Below are positions 63,985 through 64,000 of a stretch of 64,000 nt of DNA, one piece after another. The position numbers and the translations under genes were made by a program. Where the stretch lies: the NCBI RefSeq assembly GCF_014236655.1, contig NZ_JACMYG010000001.1:248001-312000 (forward strand), written 5' to 3'. The DNA is from Pseudomonas kielensis. GTDB lineage: Bacteria > Pseudomonadota > Gammaproteobacteria > Pseudomonadales > Pseudomonadaceae. The first letter of the stretch is position 1, and each line of letters starts with the position of its first letter. The notes under the pieces were generated by a model. That model ran no database searches, was not told the DNA's origin, and was given only the letters and a program-made list of their open reading frames with translations.

Positions 63985-64000
63985 CAAGCCCTCGTCGTCA

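Overview
The window is a chromosomal segment of a Pseudomonas, most likely of the P. fluorescens group. The GC content is high, REP-type repeats (GTAGGAGC...GCTCC) lie between genes, and the backbone gene order matches, from memory, the P. aeruginosa PAO1 stretch PA4946 (mutL) to about PA5003 (mig-14). No rRNA, tRNA, CRISPR array, transposase or integrase was seen. Two accessory blocks interrupt the core order: a TIR / caspase-like / TIR operon (7.4-9.3 kb) and an exopolysaccharide cluster (13.0-27.8 kb).

Layout. 1-7.2 kb is housekeeping: mutL (cut by the window edge), amiB, tsaE and nnrD run leftward, queG runs rightward, and a TRIC-like channel gene, orn and rsgA follow. 7.4-9.3 kb holds three tightly packed rightward genes: a ThsB-type TIR protein, a caspase-like protease and a second TIR protein. 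They sit between rsgA and motB, which are neighbours in PAO1. The set resembles TIR-caspase (type IV Thoeris-like) anti-phage immunity and is the most interesting locus here. 9.3-12.9 kb holds motB and motA behind a clear FliA promoter, then an HDOD gene.

13.0-27.8 kb is a Wzx/Wzy-type exopolysaccharide cluster on the + strand: flippase, RmlB-like dehydratase, initiating sugar-phosphate transferase, two GT2 enzymes and one GT4 enzyme, a short SDR, a polymerase, an acyltransferase, a degenerate CpsD-like ATPase, an OPX lipoprotein, a secreted GH39-like hydrolase and a kinase-less Wzc/GumC co-polymerase. Many of the genes overlap by 1-14 nt, and the cluster ends at a strong hairpin. Its parts list resembles Psl, but it has extra nucleotide-sugar genes.

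27.9-46.4 kb returns to the backbone: rhdA, psd, serB, an AhpA/YtjB-type membrane protein, a PqiC-like lipoprotein, the parC...parE block, and the yqiA-cpdA-yqiB-nudF group also found next to parE in E. coli. A lipoprotein, cytX and TPP-riboswitch-controlled thiC follow. A large hairpin with a T tract separates thiC from cytX. 46.9-64 kb is envelope biogenesis: a TolC-family protein, waaA, a small block with a LysR regulator, an SMR pump, an FAD oxidoreductase and an aldo/keto reductase, then hldE, msbA, a waaL-like ligase and the LPS outer-core genes (kinase-like protein, two glycosyltransferases, DnpA-like deacetylase, Mig-14-like protein).

Functionally the window combines DNA repair and topology, cell-wall and LPS construction, flagellar motility, biofilm matrix production and a putative cell-suicide defence module. 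All identifications rest on reading translated motifs and on remembered family and synteny knowledge; no database search was run.
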